The notes: a model not told the origin generated them from the sequence alone. DNA of 60,000 nucleotides from Adiantum capillus-veneris (GCA_014529385.2 CM043944.1:51411768-51471767), one strand, 5' to 3'; shown: positions 10,379 to 21,756, numbered from the stretch's first letter. A program made the numbers and translations.

Positions 10379-11207
10379 TCAAATATGCAGGCATGGAGTA
10401 CTCAAAACCTTCCCCTTCTGCATGTTGAAACGATCAAGAACCTTGTGCACATACTCTTTTTGAGAAAGGTACAACAACCTCTTCTTACGGTCACGAGTAA
10501 TACGCATACCCAAAATGTGATTGGCTTCACCCAAATCTTTCATGTCAAATTGACTTTTCAGCTTGGTTTTCAAGTTAGCAATGTCCTTCTTGGAATGGCC
10601 AGCAATAAGCATGTCATCTACATAAAGGATAAGCATAATAAGTTGTTCATTGGGTTGTCTTTTCACGTAAAGACATGGATCCTCATTATTGTGCTTATAG
10701 CCTAGGGAACGCATAAATGTATCAAGCTTTTGATACCATTTTTTGGATGATTGATTCAAGCCATATAGACTTTTCAGAAGCTTACAACCAAATGTTCCTT
10801 GCCTTTTATCACAAACCCTTCAGGTTGTTGCATATAAATCTCTTCCTTGAGATCACTGTGTAAGAAAGCTATAAAGACATCCATTTGATCAAGCTCCATA
10901 TCTTCAGTGGCTACCAAAGCAAGCAACATTCTCAGTGTGGTCATCTTGACCACTGGAGAAAATATTTCCTAGAAATCGACACCATATTCTTCCTTGAAAC
11001 CTTTGGCCACTAAACGAGCTTTGTAATTGTCAATCTTCTTCTTGTAAACCTATTTACAAGGCAATGCTTTCCTACCTTTGGCAATGGAACAAGTTCCCAT
11101 GTTTTGTTCTTTGCAATACTGGACAGCTCCCTGTTCATAGCATGTTCCCACTGAACCTTATCATTGGCAAGCATAGCCTCTTTGTTTGTAGCAAGAAGAC
11201 TCACCAC
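10379..11207 (-). pseudogene. pol: copia reverse transcriptase domain, broken
   Basis: Two open pieces remain. 11207-11010 holds the N-terminal motif around NDKVQWEHAMNRELSSIAKNKTWELVPLP. 10759-10379 holds the palm with LILYVDDMLIAG, the YVDD catalytic box, followed by FDMKDLGEANHILGMRI. Between them (10760-11009) the frame is broken by stops, although matching fragments can still be read. The enzyme copies element RNA into DNA in cytoplasmic particles. It is inactive here. Confidence 0.9.
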
Positions 11208-11438
11208 TATCTATTAATAAAACAAAATCCATGCCTGGAACAAACCGTTTTGGCGAATGTGAGACTCTTTGAGATCTCCACGGCTGATCAGAACTCGTAC
11301 TAACCTCTGTAGTAAGTGGCTTGGGAGCTATCTAGACAGGAGGTGATACATCGGAAATTGTCACTTTTCGGAATTCAACCTCTTTTGTTAGTGGTCTATG
11401 CATCTTGGTCTCATTAAAGACAACATCACTGCTACGGA

Positions 11439-12077
11439 TCACTGATCAACTTTCTGAATCCCATAAACGATAGTGAATTGACCATCTACACCATAACCAA
11501 TAAAGATGCATTTCCTAGACTTAGGATCTAGTTTAGCATGCAACTCCTTGGATACATGTGCATAAGATTCACAACCAAATGTGCAGAGTTTTTCATAAGA
11601 CAATTTATGTCCTGACCATAACTCCAAAGGTACACGAAACTGTAATGAAGCATGTGATCTATCGATCAAGTACACGACTGTGTATAATGCTTCAGCCCAA
11701 AACACTTGCGGTAAATTAGCCTGTGATAGCATAGACATAATCCGCTCTTGGATGGTCGTATTCATTCGTTCTGCAACACCATTTTATGCAGGGGTATAAG
11801 GAGATGTAAACTCACGCTTAATTCCCCTACTTGAACAGAAATCTGTAAACTCTTTGGAGACATATTCTCCACCATTGTTTGAGCGCAAAGCTTTCAACTT
11901 ATGTTCAGACTGAGTTTCAACACTAGATAAGTACTTCTTGAAGCAAGAAAAGGCCTCATCTTTAGATTTCATGGCGTAGACCCAAACATGCCGTGTTGCA
12001 TCGTCAATGAATGTAACATAATAGGACGCATCACCATGGGATTTAGAAGGCATAGGTCCACATAAATCACTGTGCAC
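11439..12077 (-). pseudogene. pol: copia integrase, broken
   Basis: The core domain is in 12077-11784. It starts at HSDLCGPMPSKS and includes FIDDATRHVWVY. The expected catalytic Asp before NGGEY has become Asn (RSNNGGEY). A TAA stop follows TSPYTPA, and the frame resumes at 11765 with MNTTIQERIMSML, just after the region of the catalytic Glu. The rest (FGCESYAHV, KCIFIGYG) is typical of the copia integrase C-terminal part. This enzyme inserts the DNA copy into the chromosome. Loss of an active-site Asp and the stop make it inactive. Confidence 0.9.
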
Positions 12078-12092
12078 AAGCTCTAAGGGCTT

Positions 12093-12680
12093 TTATTTCT
12101 TTGTCAAAAGAACATGTACGATATGTCCGTGTTTGATTTCCATATTGACAGTGCTCACAAAAGGGAAAATAAAAAAATGACATGATGGTAAGTAGCCCAA
12201 ACGAGAGAGTGTCTCCATTCCCTTCTTTGACATATGTCCTAACCGGCTATGCCACAAAGCAACGGTTGGCAGCTCGGTTACAGAAAGAACATTGTTTTTA
12301 TCAAATACATAAAGAGGATAAAGTGAACCAACTTTAGAACCATGGGCTATAATAAAATGACCCTTCGTAACACGCCAAGACTGCTGATGAAAAGTGACTT
12401 TGGAACCCAAGTCATCAAGAAGTCCAACCGAAATCGGATTGCGTGTCAAAGCTGGAACATGATACACATTATGGATGATATTCTTCACCCCATTTTCCAT
12501 GACCATGGCAATATCACCTACGCAAACAATGCCACAAGAGTAATTGTCACCAAGTGTAACAAAGCCAATGGTTTCCTGGTATGTAGTAAACCAATGCCTA
12601 TGAGGTGTGACATGCAACAAAGCACCCAAATCAAGAATCCATGTATGGGTACTTCACCACTAACAAGGAGTTCAGCTGGC
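12093..12680 (-). pseudogene. pol: copia protease and GAG-pre-integrase region, broken
   Basis: Starts just upstream of the Met at 12629. The usual Asp-Ser-Gly of copia protease reads Asp-Leu-Gly at 12632-12624, a single-base change that removes a key residue. The pre-integrase zinc region follows, with ALWHSRLGHMSKKGMETLSRL. The Cys residues that should complete the HHCC finger are in a decayed stretch near 12160-12190. Confidence 0.85.
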
Positions 12681-12875
12681 ATAGAACTCTACAAAGATAG
12701 AGTTTAATGTGGATCATAAAAGACATCATTATTTTTAGTCAACATATTAATGTTTTGCGCATCATTATCATCTTGAACTATGTTTAGTTTTTCAATCTTA
12801 ACCGAACTCTTTGGTTTCTCCCTCTGTATCATCATGATCTTTGAATTTACCTTTGCCCTTCTCTTTGTCACGCTT

Positions 12876-13637
12876 CTAAGCATAACAATCCTTCTTTATG
12901 TGAACAAACTTATCACAATAATGGCATTGAACATTGTGGCGACCATGAGACTTTGATCTACCCTTTGATGCATCTCTATTGCCCTCTTTCTTGGACTCAC
13001 GTTGCAAAGAATGGCCCTTACGTTGCTTATCATCCCTTTGCACATAATGAGCTTTGCCATAATGCAAGCTAGTCATGGTCTTCCGACACATCTGCTCTGA
13101 CAAAATTGCACTAGTAACATCATCATATTTTAGCATACCATTAGGAGCAGAGTTACTAATAGCTGTGAAAAGATATCCCAAGGGTGGCAACAAACAAAGC
13201 AAAAAGATTGCTTTCATGTCAGCATCAATGGTCATGCGTTGTGCACGAATCTGGGCAAAAAGAGAATCAAAATCATTGATATGGCTAACAACACTAGCTG
13301 ACTCCTTCATATGAAGGTTGAAAACCTTATTGCTAGCCGTATCCTTTTCGTAAGTGTCACATAATTTCTATCATAAAGCATGAGCAGTCTCGCATTCTTA
13401 CACTGAAAAATACGCCAACTCACCAAGGTACGGTCTAATCATAGACCTGCATAGTTTATCAAGCTCCTCCCACTGAAAGTGAATCATGTGCATATCTTCA
13501 GTTCTAGCCGCATAGACAATAGGCAAATTTTACTTCTTCTGGACAAGCACATCATGCATTTGGTTCTTCCAAAGCTAAAAATTAGTTCCATCAAACTTCT
13601 TTATGTCATAAATGTCACCGTCTTTTCTAGTAGACAT
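12876..13637 (-). pseudogene. gag: copia gag, broken
   Basis: Chosen start at 13637 (MSTRKDGDIYDIKKFDGTNF), after which a stop interrupts the frame near 13575. Matching gag fragments (KNQMHDVLVQKK; LDKLCRSMIRPYL) are readable to 13330, and 13310-12876 is open. That part holds a UBN2/gag-like segment (VVSHINDFDSLFAQIRAQRMTID) and a zinc knuckle CHYCDKFVHIKKDC (C-x2-C-x4-H-x4-C) at its end. Gag forms the particle that packages element RNA. Confidence 0.87.
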
Positions 13638-14760
13638 GGTGACAAAACTATCAAAAGATTTTGGGAAAATTTTGGCAAAGTCTCCTTTGTATTTGGGACT
13701 ATGCCAACCAAAATACGAGACATAATGACCAAGTATGTCACTCACAAAGCATAGAAGAGGGCAATAGAGACCAACTGAGGTGCATAAACTATCAAACTGA
13801 TCATAGACCGCCAACTCGGTGTCAAAAGCACCTACACCACTCTATACATGTCCTATGGCAAGGCCTTGTAAGGGATGCTCTAGCTACTTGTATCACCGAA
13901 GGTATCTCCACATTTGAGAATACCCTGCTCAATGAAAACATCACGCTATCGATCCTCAACAATGTAGGGTATGCAGCAAAACGTATAGCCAAGTCTCAAA
14001 AATGGCTATCATCCGGACCAAGTCTCAAAAATAGCTGGGACTGTCGTACTAGCCAAAATATGTCTCCACAAAAGCGTATAATGGCAGTATCCACAAAGAC
14101 GTACAAATATGTCACCACGCTCAAACATGCGCAAAAAGCATGTGCATGCAAAGCAATATCCCTGCGGGGAGTCAAACTACTCTCAATATCCCTGCAGGGA
14201 GTCAAACTGCCAACATATGCATGTACGCATAAGAAATTGCTCCCACTAGAACCAGAATATCGCAAGCATTGAAACTTGTAGCATGTATGTTGATGCCGAT
14301 CCCGTAGCCGAAGCCAAGATTGAGGCCAAGAAGCACAGAGAAAGCTAACCAAGCCGCTCTATGTAACTGTACTTGTACATGTATGTGTATCTGAAGTCGA
14401 AGAAGACAATGTGAAACTCCCACTCTATGTGTGTGTATGAGGCCAGTCCAAAAGAGGCTAGACACTCCCGAATGAGCCGTGTGCTCTTGTAGATGGAAGA
14501 GACTACAAAAATGGTACATGTAATGGCTATGGAAGCTCTGTAGCACAAACTACCAAAAGAGGCCTGAAAAATGCAACTCCTAAACCGTAGCTCGAATGAG
14601 GTTTTTGATGGCATAAATGGCTCCGAAAGGGGGGTAAAACTTTTGGACACCTGATGGAAACGCTCTCGGAATGTTGAATTTCCCAATGCCGAAGTCAAAC
14701 CCTATTTGCACTCTTGAAAGTGTGTGCACTCGTGGAAGCAATTTTGGGAATGAAACAGCT
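13638..14760 (-). other. 5' leader of the copia element
   Basis: About 1.1 kb between primer site and gag with only short chance ORFs. A 24-bp imperfect duplication (GGGAGTCAAACTAC...) is seen at about 14161-14215. Confidence 0.6.
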
Positions 14761-14774
14761 CTGTTATTACCAGA
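14761..14774 (-). other. primer binding site of the copia element (decayed)
   Basis: On the minus strand CTGGTAATAACAGAGC follows the LTR. It resembles the initiator-Met site TGGTATCAGAGC with a small insertion and changes. Confidence 0.6.
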
Positions 14775-15037
14775 TGAAGGAGAGGAGCCGAGAGCACAAC
14801 GAAAGAGGAAGAGGAATACGCAAGCACACTCACACACTCACCACCATAGCGACACACAGAGGTTGAAGGGGGAGAGCCAACACACATTGTGTGCCCCCTT
14901 TCTTTCTTTATCTTATACACTAAGGCACAATACAAATTGTACTTAGTGTAAATGTCTCACACAAGTGTATAGCTATACACTTAGTGCTAGTAGTAGTTAG
15001 GGATGGGCGGTCGACTACATGGCCATTTTACCTAACA
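14775..15037 (-). repeat. 5' LTR of the copia element
   Basis: Same ends as the 3' LTR (TGTTAGG...CTTCA on the minus strand), with about 30 differences from it. The TATA-like TTATACACT region is shared. Confidence 0.93.
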
Positions 15038-15042
15038 CTAAG
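15038..15042. repeat. target site duplication CTAAG (right)
   Basis: Exact match to 9344-9348. Confidence 0.9.
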
Positions 15043-15975
15043 CTATCCTTGGGCTCTGCTGATCATTAATCTTTTAGTGCCATTGAGGTTATAATGTAGA
15101 GCTAGTTGGTCTGTCTCTTTCTAGCTATAGCTACTGTAGTCCCACAATTGGCCAAGACGTTGTTGCGCGCATTTTGAGAACCCCGTTTTTTGTAAATTTG
15201 TACATACGGACATGACGCCCGATGTCAAAATTTTGTGTGGGCTTTATTTTTGTAGGGTTTTTAGCTTGCTTTAGCAAGAACATGTACATGCACTGCAAGT
15301 CGCTAGTCTAGTGACAGCTATCGGGCTACTGTAAGTGCCTGTGAGTGAGTTTTTTGAAGTGAGCCTTATATATAACTTAAACTCATGTACAAACTTTAAA
15401 AAGTTCAGCCAAAAATCAGAAATTTTCAGGTTTTGGGTCGTTGTGGCTTCTTGATGCTTTTGGATACAGTTTTTTGCCCCGACTAGCCTTCTCTACGTGT
15501 AGTCGTGCTGGGACAGCTTTCTGTTCGCGTCAATTTTGCTCATGGAGGAGTATGGAATCAAATTTGGTCATCTTCATCTTTCTCGCCAGTCATTTTTCAA
15601 GCTTTCTCTCAAGCTTTAAAGTGCCCCAATTGGAGTTGTGCTCATCAGGTTACGACTAGTTCTCTGCAGGGTTATGGCTGTGGCACCCTAGTGGCAAATT
15701 GTGTGCTGAAGGAATTGGAGGGCATGTATGTATGAATTGTGGAATTGATGTTGAAGTTGTGGGTTTGTGATGTTAATTGTGAAAGGAGAGGCTCTTGTCT
15801 TCATATGCATTGGTCGGCGTGTGCTGTAAATCCGTGCTTTGACACGGTTTTGCTCCTATGTGACATAGTCTCTTGGGTGGGCGACGGCTAGTAAATTCCC
15901 CAAGGGTCTACTCCTAATGGACTTGTGGTGTTTCAAAGGGATTTTGCAAAGCTTTTGGTGTCTTGTAGTTCTCTT
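15043..15975. other. stretch without a recognisable gene
   Basis: About 930 bases. Short plus-strand ORFs (15441-15735) show no domain. It may include the 3' untranslated end of the adjoining minus-strand LINE, but I see no poly(T) that would fix that end. Confidence 0.4.
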
Positions 15976-16966
15976 TCAACGCTCTTGGGTGACATCGCTA
16001 TAGAGGTGTTTCAGTTTGCTTGTTTCCCAACAACGTTTAATACCGTTATTATTAATATCCTTGGAAGCTTCTCTCCAAAAAGGGTTTAGAAGAATGTTTC
16101 CAGTCTTAGAGAGCCAAGGGGACCAATGAGTTATGGAATTGTGGAAATAACTTGACACCTCTCCCCATTCCAAGGACTTCGTTTCCCTCTTGCATTTTTG
16201 AGTGAGCTCGCCAGTTGAATCTCCAAGTTTCAGGACGGCCCAAACTAGGGGCAAGAAGCTTGTCATGTGTTTCAAGCCCTTTCCATTGGCCACCTTTTGA
16301 GCATAGCTTAGAGCTTTCCATCATAGCCTTAGCCATAATAGCCCAAGCCTGGTCCTACTTTGCTAGTGTAACCACAAACTTAGCACAAAGGGCCTCCGTA
16401 TGAGTACCAGGGTTCCGAATCCTAAGACTACCTTGCTCCACATGCCTTGCAACTGTCTCCCATTTAGCTTCCATAAGAATCTCTTTACTAGTTTGAAGAA
16501 ATCTTTCCATTTGCATCAGTGGCAGAAGGCCAGTAAAGGCTATATAAGGGAGCATAAAGGAGTTAATAACCTTAATTTTGGTTGGAAAGGGGAGAAGCAC
16601 ATACTCCCACCTTCTCATCTTGTTCTTTCTCTTTTCCATGACCCATAAGAATATTTGCTTTCGGGTCACATCGACCCCTAGAGGGGTTCCCACGTGCCGA
16701 CAAATCTTCTCTTTTGACACAATCTCCCCTGTCCACATAGACGGATCAAGTGATTCATTCTCAGATAGAGAGATCATTCTTGACTTCTCAATACTACATT
16801 TTGACCATGATGCTAAGGCATACGTTTGCACAATTTCTAAAGCCTTATGGATGACCTGGAGGCATGCTTTGAGGAAAAGCAGGGAGTCATCTGCAAACAA
16901 CTTAGCAAGAAGTTGGTGGTTGTTAGGTAGAGTTAGCCCTTGAATGTCTCCTTCAACACCACTCAC
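15976..16966 (-). pseudogene. LINE ORF2: second half of reverse transcriptase and C-terminal region
   Basis: 16966-16355 holds the FADDSLLFL box (catalytic Asp pair), then the thumb-like region with RHVGTPLGVDVTRKQIFLWV. 16293-15976 continues in another frame with a region resembling the segment before the zf-RVT domain of plant LINEs. The Cys/His zinc site itself is not visible. In an active LINE this protein reverse-transcribes at the nicked target. Confidence 0.8.
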
Positions 16967-17216
16967 TGTCTTCGAGTAAGGTTACCAGAGGATGGGATAT
17001 AATGGCAAACATTAGAGGGGCAAGGGGGAAGCCTTGTTGATTTGATCTCTTGACCTTGAAACCTCCCATATTTCTCTCATTGAAAAAGAGCTCCAAGTGG
17101 TTGTCGGCACAGAGGGTGCTGACCATCTGGCACATTTGAGGCCCAAATCCTAGCGATTTCATGACATCTTCAATGAAAGACCATATGATCTTGTCATAGG
17201 CCTTATCTAGATCCAA
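16953..17216 (-). pseudogene. LINE ORF2: first half of reverse transcriptase
   Basis: Contains DLDKAYDKIIWSFIEDVMKSLGFG (the first catalytic Asp region), then NQQGFPLAPLMFAI, which corresponds to the RQGCPLSP motif with two changed residues. It overlaps the next piece by 14 bases in another frame. Confidence 0.85.
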
Positions 17217-17340
17217 CTACAGCAGGATACACTCTTGTTTCATGCTTACAACATACTCAATGGCGGCCATTGCTGCCAAAATATTCTCATAAATTGATCT
17301 CCCCTTGATAAATCCGTGCTGGTGAGGTGTGAGGACTTTG

Positions 17341-17341
<1 letters not shown>

Positions 17342-17371
<30 letters not shown>
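17342..17371 (+). repeat. poly(G) run of about 30 bases
   Basis: An uninterrupted G tract inside the LINE reverse transcriptase region, between the endonuclease linker and the DKAYD motif. Such long G homopolymers are rare, may fold as a G-quadruplex, and are also prone to sequencing error. Confidence 0.9.
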
Positions 17372-18359
17372 AGGAGCTTGAGGGCTATAGATTTGGCAAT
17401 AATTTTATAGGCAACTGACATCAACATTATGGGTCACCAATGCTTCAAATAGGAGTAACATACTTGTTTTGGGATAGGCTTTATGAGTCCCCTTTTAATG
17501 CTTAGGTCCAAGACTCCATCAACCAGGGCTTTGGATACCTAAGATTGTCCCAAAATTCTCTGAAGAACTCTGTTGTCAATCCATCCCAACCCAGAGACCT
17601 CTCATTGCCTAAAGCTTGTAACACTAGAGGACATTCATCCTCGGTGAAATCCTTCATCAGAAGGTTGGTCTAAGAGAGGGAAATATTTCTTTTGACAGGT
17701 TTCCAAGAAGTGTAGATATGGCAGAGTCCACCTTAGGGAGTGGTCCTTAGACTGCTGGCCTAAAATATTACGTAGGTGGTTAAGCATTAGTTGAGCCATT
17801 TCATCCAGATTCTTAAGATCATTTCCATCCCCATTTGTTAGTGAGTGAACCAATCCTCAATGTATTTTAACTTTGAGGGACCTATAGAAGTGAGCTTGGT
17901 TGGCCTCCTTTGGATGGAGAAAGATTTCTCTTGATAAGATCCTGGCCTTCCTCACTTCCTCAAGTTGGTGGTCAATCAAGTCCTTTTTAGCATCCAACCA
18001 TCTTTTGTGCTCAGCCTCCGAGGCCGCCCCTTCCATTTGTTTTTGGTTATTAGCTCAACTTCATTGGTGAGCTGCTTAAAATCCCCTTCCTGATATTTCT
18101 TCCTTCTAGGGCCTGCAATTTTAACTACTTTTGGCATATTCATGGCGAAGATATCCCAAGCCCTCGGGCTTCCCAATTTACATCTTTCTGAAGCTTGCTT
18201 AAGGCTTTGAGGGTCAAGCTTTTGAAGAGCGATTCCTTAAAGAGGCCGTGAGCTCCTAATCAAAGTAACTTCTTGGACCCTTGGGGGCAATGATCTTCTC
18301 CTTTGTTTTTTAAAATTTAATGCTTAGTGGTAGGTGATCCAATAGACATTGCGAGGTTA
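17372..18359 (-). pseudogene. LINE ORF2 linker, decayed
   Basis: Fragments at 18176-17976 and 17853-17635 can be read between the endonuclease and reverse transcriptase parts. They fit the connecting region of plant LINEs by position. Several stops and shifts are present. Confidence 0.5.
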
Positions 18360-19018
18360 TCACTTGCAGTTCGAACCACAAGGACAACCAATCAGCTTGG
18401 TGAGAGCAGTAGCAGCGGTTGAGCCTAGACGATGTATCGGCATATTGCAAGCTAGTGTACTAAACCCAGGCGTATTGCTCCATGGGCCTACCTCCCACAA
18501 GTCCACCAATGCCCATTTCTCACATAGGCTTAGCCATTTGGATCTTTTAGATCCAACCAACATATTTGATCCCTCACTGATGTCTCTTCTCTTCTCCACC
18601 ATATTGAAATCTCCCTCTAGAAGCCATTCCCCTTCAATGTGAATTTTCTTGAGATGTTTCCAAGGCTTTGCTCTTTCCTTCACCGAGCAGGGTCTATATA
18701 TGTTAATGATGGTGATGTGTTGATCTGCCCATTTTATCTTAACTCCTAGATCCCTCTTGGAGGGATGATTGAGCACCACTTATGGCCCAGATCTTTGTCC
18801 ACAACCGAGAGGATGCCACTGTACCCATTAACGCCTTCTCCATAAAAGACAATCTTGCTCCCCACAATTTGTCGTCTTTTAGCAGCATCTAGGTGATGTT
18901 CTTGGATAGCCCAAAAGTTAGTACCTCTGCTTTTCTTGACTTTCTCGAAGAACAACGAGCTCTTTTTCTTGGTTTTAAGCCCCTTCACATTCCACGAATG
19001 AAGTACTAGCTCTTCCAT
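18360..19018 (-). pseudogene. LINE ORF2: APE-type endonuclease, broken
   Basis: 19018-18746 starts ORF2 at MEELVLHSWNVKGLKTKKK, with the Asn of WNVKGL and the metal-binding Glu in IQEHHL. 18779-18360, in another frame, carries LLEGDFNMVEKR (Asp and Asn of the active site). The later R-L-D-R and S-D-H motifs are lost or decayed. The domain nicks the target DNA to prime reverse transcription. Confidence 0.82.
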
Positions 19019-19206
19019 TACTGAGAGAGGGGTACGAACTCCTCCACCTCTAGAAACTCTTCTTATGTGCCCTCTTTCCTACTACTCTCCTCCATCAGAT
19101 CAATCCCATTCCCCTCAGTAACCTTGAGGTTTTCAGCGTAAGCAAAATATATTATCATATGGGAAGGGGGTCTTGGGAATATTTGGCGGGGCTTATTTTA
19201 GCTGCC

Positions 19207-20468
19207 CTATAGCCCTCGCTTGGGATTTGAAAGGCTTGCATGAAATGTTAGATACTTGTTTCCATCCTTCTTCCTTCTTTCTAAACATGGGGGATAAAAC
19301 AATCTTCTAAACCGTAGGGGTTGACTTTTTTTTTGGGCAGTGGACGTAAATCGATAAATGGGGATGGCCTTACTAGCACTATGATGGGCTTTGGCAAATT
19401 TCTCCATATTCTCTAGAGTCACCTTACTGGAGTCCTTTGATGAAGTCTCCTCTTCAATATCTATATGTCCCATTGAAGCCATGTCTTTTCACCAACTGTT
19501 GGGCTCGGGGACTTCTGTAGATTAGCTGGACATAATCTAGCAAAGTGCCCAAATTTGTTACACTTGAAACATGCCCCAAAGAAAATGCCAAATTCAGTGC
19601 AATGACCTTGATACCAGCCCCCACGTTCATGACGAGATTCTTGGGCTGGGGCTTTCTGAGATCCCACCAAATACACACCTCATTGGCAGCAATGCCCATG
19701 ACTCTGTTGAATGGTACAAATAGAGGGGTACCTAGGGCTGCTGCTAGGTCTTTCAAATTACTTCTTAGCCACATTGGGAGGCTGACAACTTCCACCCAAA
19801 CTAGACACACGCCTTTGAATGCATCGAGGGATTCAAAGGATGGATCCCAATGGAGCACACATACCGGTGACCGGTTTAGAAACAATAGACTTTTAGCTAA
19901 CATTTTGGCCACGGTCGACTTGTCGCTAAATTTCACAGAGAAGAACCATTTTGCTAGAGATATTGAGCATTAGAGACACACCCTCCCTGATTTAAGACAT
20001 TGGGGATGTGGAGCCAATTAATAAGCTCAGCTTTGGCAGGTACCCTGTCCATAAAACCCAAGACAATGTGGATTTAGCAAGCTCGGCAAGCTGTTTCTTA
20101 ATTAGAGTAGGAGGAACTGAAACGGTGAGTGTGTCCTCCATTTCCACACTTTGCGGGAGTGTTCTTTTCAAGGCTTTGTAAGCCTTGTCTCCCTTGGTAG
20201 CATCTTGAGGCCCAGTGGGTGTCTCAGTGTCTTTCAAGTGTCCTTTTGTGTCTCTGCCAGTTCTTTCTCAATCTGAACTTTGCGCCCTTTCAATTCCTCT
20301 TTGTTCATCCTCGAGATGCCGTATAGCCACTCCCTGACCCTTTTGAGGTGCCACCTCCCTTGCCCTGGCTGCCCCTGACTATCTCCGGCCCTTTATTATT
20401 TTTGAAGCCCTTCGCATCACCATTGCTCTCTTGACTGCTTCGATGTATGGCTTGTGAGCTTTCTCCAT
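19207..20468 (-). pseudogene. LINE ORF1 (DUF4283-like, zinc knuckle), broken
   Basis: Likely start at 20468 (MEKAHKPYIEAVKRAM, in a Lys/Arg/Glu-rich stretch). 20237-19992 and 19936-19454 hold a DUF4283-like RNA-binding region (LFLNRSPVCVLHWDPSFESLDAF; VWVEVVSLPMWL). A CFKCNKFGHFARLC knuckle (C-x2-C-x4-H-x4-C) is read in a shifted frame within 19676-19461. A Lys/Ser-rich tail ends near 19207. ORF1 proteins of plant LINEs bind element RNA. Confidence 0.75.
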
Positions 20469-20643
20469 AGCTTCAGGACTTGTGGCCAACATGACCCGGA
20501 TGCCAAGCTAAGTGCCACAAAGGAGAAACCAATACAAAACGAGCTAAAAGCTGCCCCTTTTTTTTATATATATAGATCACCATTTGAAGTAAAGCTCCAA
20601 ATAAGTGAGAAGGTAGCCAAAACGACTTTTTCAAAACGATTAC

Positions 20644-20725
20644 TTAGTTTTTTTTTTTTTTTGGGGTGGGGGGGGGGGGGGGGGTTGGTGGGGTGGGGGG
20701 TTTGGTTAATTTCTTTTTTTTTTTA
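20644..20725 (+). repeat. T-rich and G-rich low-complexity tract
   Basis: A run of T is followed by about 50 bases of nearly pure G with scattered T, then T again. The G groups could form a quadruplex. A long G-run also occurs at 17342-17371. Confidence 0.85.
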
Positions 20726-20746
20726 GTGCTTAAGGGATCCCTAAGG

Positions 20747-20880
20747 GCAGCCAAGGCGAATAGCCTAGTGGTTAAGCTTCTCTTTTTAGTGTCTACGTGC
20801 CGAGGTCAAATCCTAGGCATTAGGAGTGCTTTTGAAGCTAATTCGAGATGCTGAAGCATCTTGGGAAGATACTGTGTATT
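20747..20880 (+). mobile_element. candidate tRNA-derived SINE
   Basis: TAGCCTAGTGG at 20761-20771 fits the RNA polymerase III A box, and AGGTCAAATCC at 20803-20813 is one base from a B box. The spacing (about 32 bases between boxes) is right for a tRNA-related promoter. The rest does not fold as a tRNA. No clear target duplication or tail fixes the ends. Confidence 0.45.
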
Positions 20881-21040
20881 AAAAATGAAAGTAGAGCCAG
20901 TACGTTAGAAAGTGACTAGGATCGTGTGTCTGCCAAGTACAGCTAATAGCTACCTCCTCTCTTGTCTCTCTAATATTTTTTCCAAGCAAGTGACAAGGAC
21001 CGCGCGCTCGGTGCACCTACCAACATGAAACTAAAAGATC

Positions 21041-21480
21041 CCACCCCCCGTCTCAATAATTGACACCCTCATTTTTTTTTTAGAGGGGATCTATGACTGA
21101 AAATCGACGTCATCTTTTCGCGAAGATCACAATGTTCATCCCGAATGTGGACTTGATGTAAACTCGAAAAAATGTGAACTCGTTGAGAACTTGCATGTAA
21201 ACTAGATGTAAACTTGAAGTAAACTTTGTGTGAATTAAGATCGTGATGGGAAACTAGGACTATACAATATAATGCTATCGTTCTCCATGCCTTTCAAAAC
21301 GTGCGCAATAGTGTAGTGGTAAAGCAATGGCATTGGGAGTGGAGGTTGCGAAGTCGAATCACACCACACACCCTTCTTTTTTGCTCCATATGAATCGAAT
21401 GGCCCACAGTGAACAATCATCTGGGACTGTAGATCCCCTTTTAAAAATGAGGGTGTCAAATGGAGACTCCCCCCCCCCCT
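21041..21480. mobile_element. inverted-repeat (MITE-like) element
   Basis: The left arm (21050-21092) and right arm (21431-21467) are inverted copies. They share GTCTC, a 17-bp perfect TTGACACCCTCATTTTT, and AGGGGATCT, in the same order. The outer C-rich and GTCTC start resembles Stowaway (Tc1/mariner) termini. About 340 bases without an ORF lie between the arms. No clear TA duplication is seen. Confidence 0.6.
21309..21360 (+). other. tRNA-like A and B boxes inside the MITE-like element
   Basis: TAGTGTAGTGG (21309-21319) fits an A box, and AAGTCGAATC (21351-21360) is close to a B box. This is either a SINE remnant captured by the element or a chance match. Confidence 0.35.
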
Positions 21481-21621
21481 CCCCCCTCTCTTTTAAAGCT
21501 TCAATAGGATTTGTGGTCACTGCTTTAGCCACGTGAAGCTTCAAGTAGTCAGCGAGGATTGCGATCGGTGTGATTCCAGGACTTTGCACTCATTGAAAAA
21601 TCACCAGTTCCATCCCCTCTC

Positions 21622-21640
21622 CACACACACACACACACAC
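21622..21640 (+). repeat. (CA)n microsatellite
   Basis: Short CA run. Confidence 0.85.
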
Positions 21641-21756
21641 CGCCCTTGGTCATTGCACGTGCCACACATAAATGCCATTCGCATCACAGTACACCGCATC
21701 ACGCACCTGACCACCACCATTAGGAGTATCACACTCCATCATTTCATGCTTATAGG

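Larger units (their letters stand above)
9349..15037 (-). mobile_element. complete but decayed Ty1/copia retrotransposon
   Basis: 5689 bp with two LTRs of 262-263 bp, a perfect 5-bp duplication, a Met-tRNA-like primer site and the copia order gag, protease, integrase, reverse transcriptase, RNase H. By eye the LTRs differ at about 30 positions (about 11%), so the insertion is old. All genes carry stops or frameshifts. The protease Asp-Ser-Gly and one integrase Asp are lost. Confidence 0.95.
15976..20468 (-). mobile_element. degenerate L1-type LINE
   Basis: ORF1-like and ORF2-like fragments lie in the correct order on the minus strand: zinc-knuckle ORF1, endonuclease, reverse transcriptase, C-terminal region. 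All are split by frameshifts and stops, and a poly(G) run interrupts the middle. Both outer ends are uncertain. It is a different and much older copy than the LINE at 30.2-35.9 kb. Confidence 0.8.

Noticed and set aside
15441-15735. Host gene exon
   Set aside because: Short overlapping ORFs without domain, splice-site context or support from codon pattern.
20761-20813. Functional tRNA gene
   Set aside because: Only the promoter boxes match; no cloverleaf, anticodon arm or acceptor stem can be formed.
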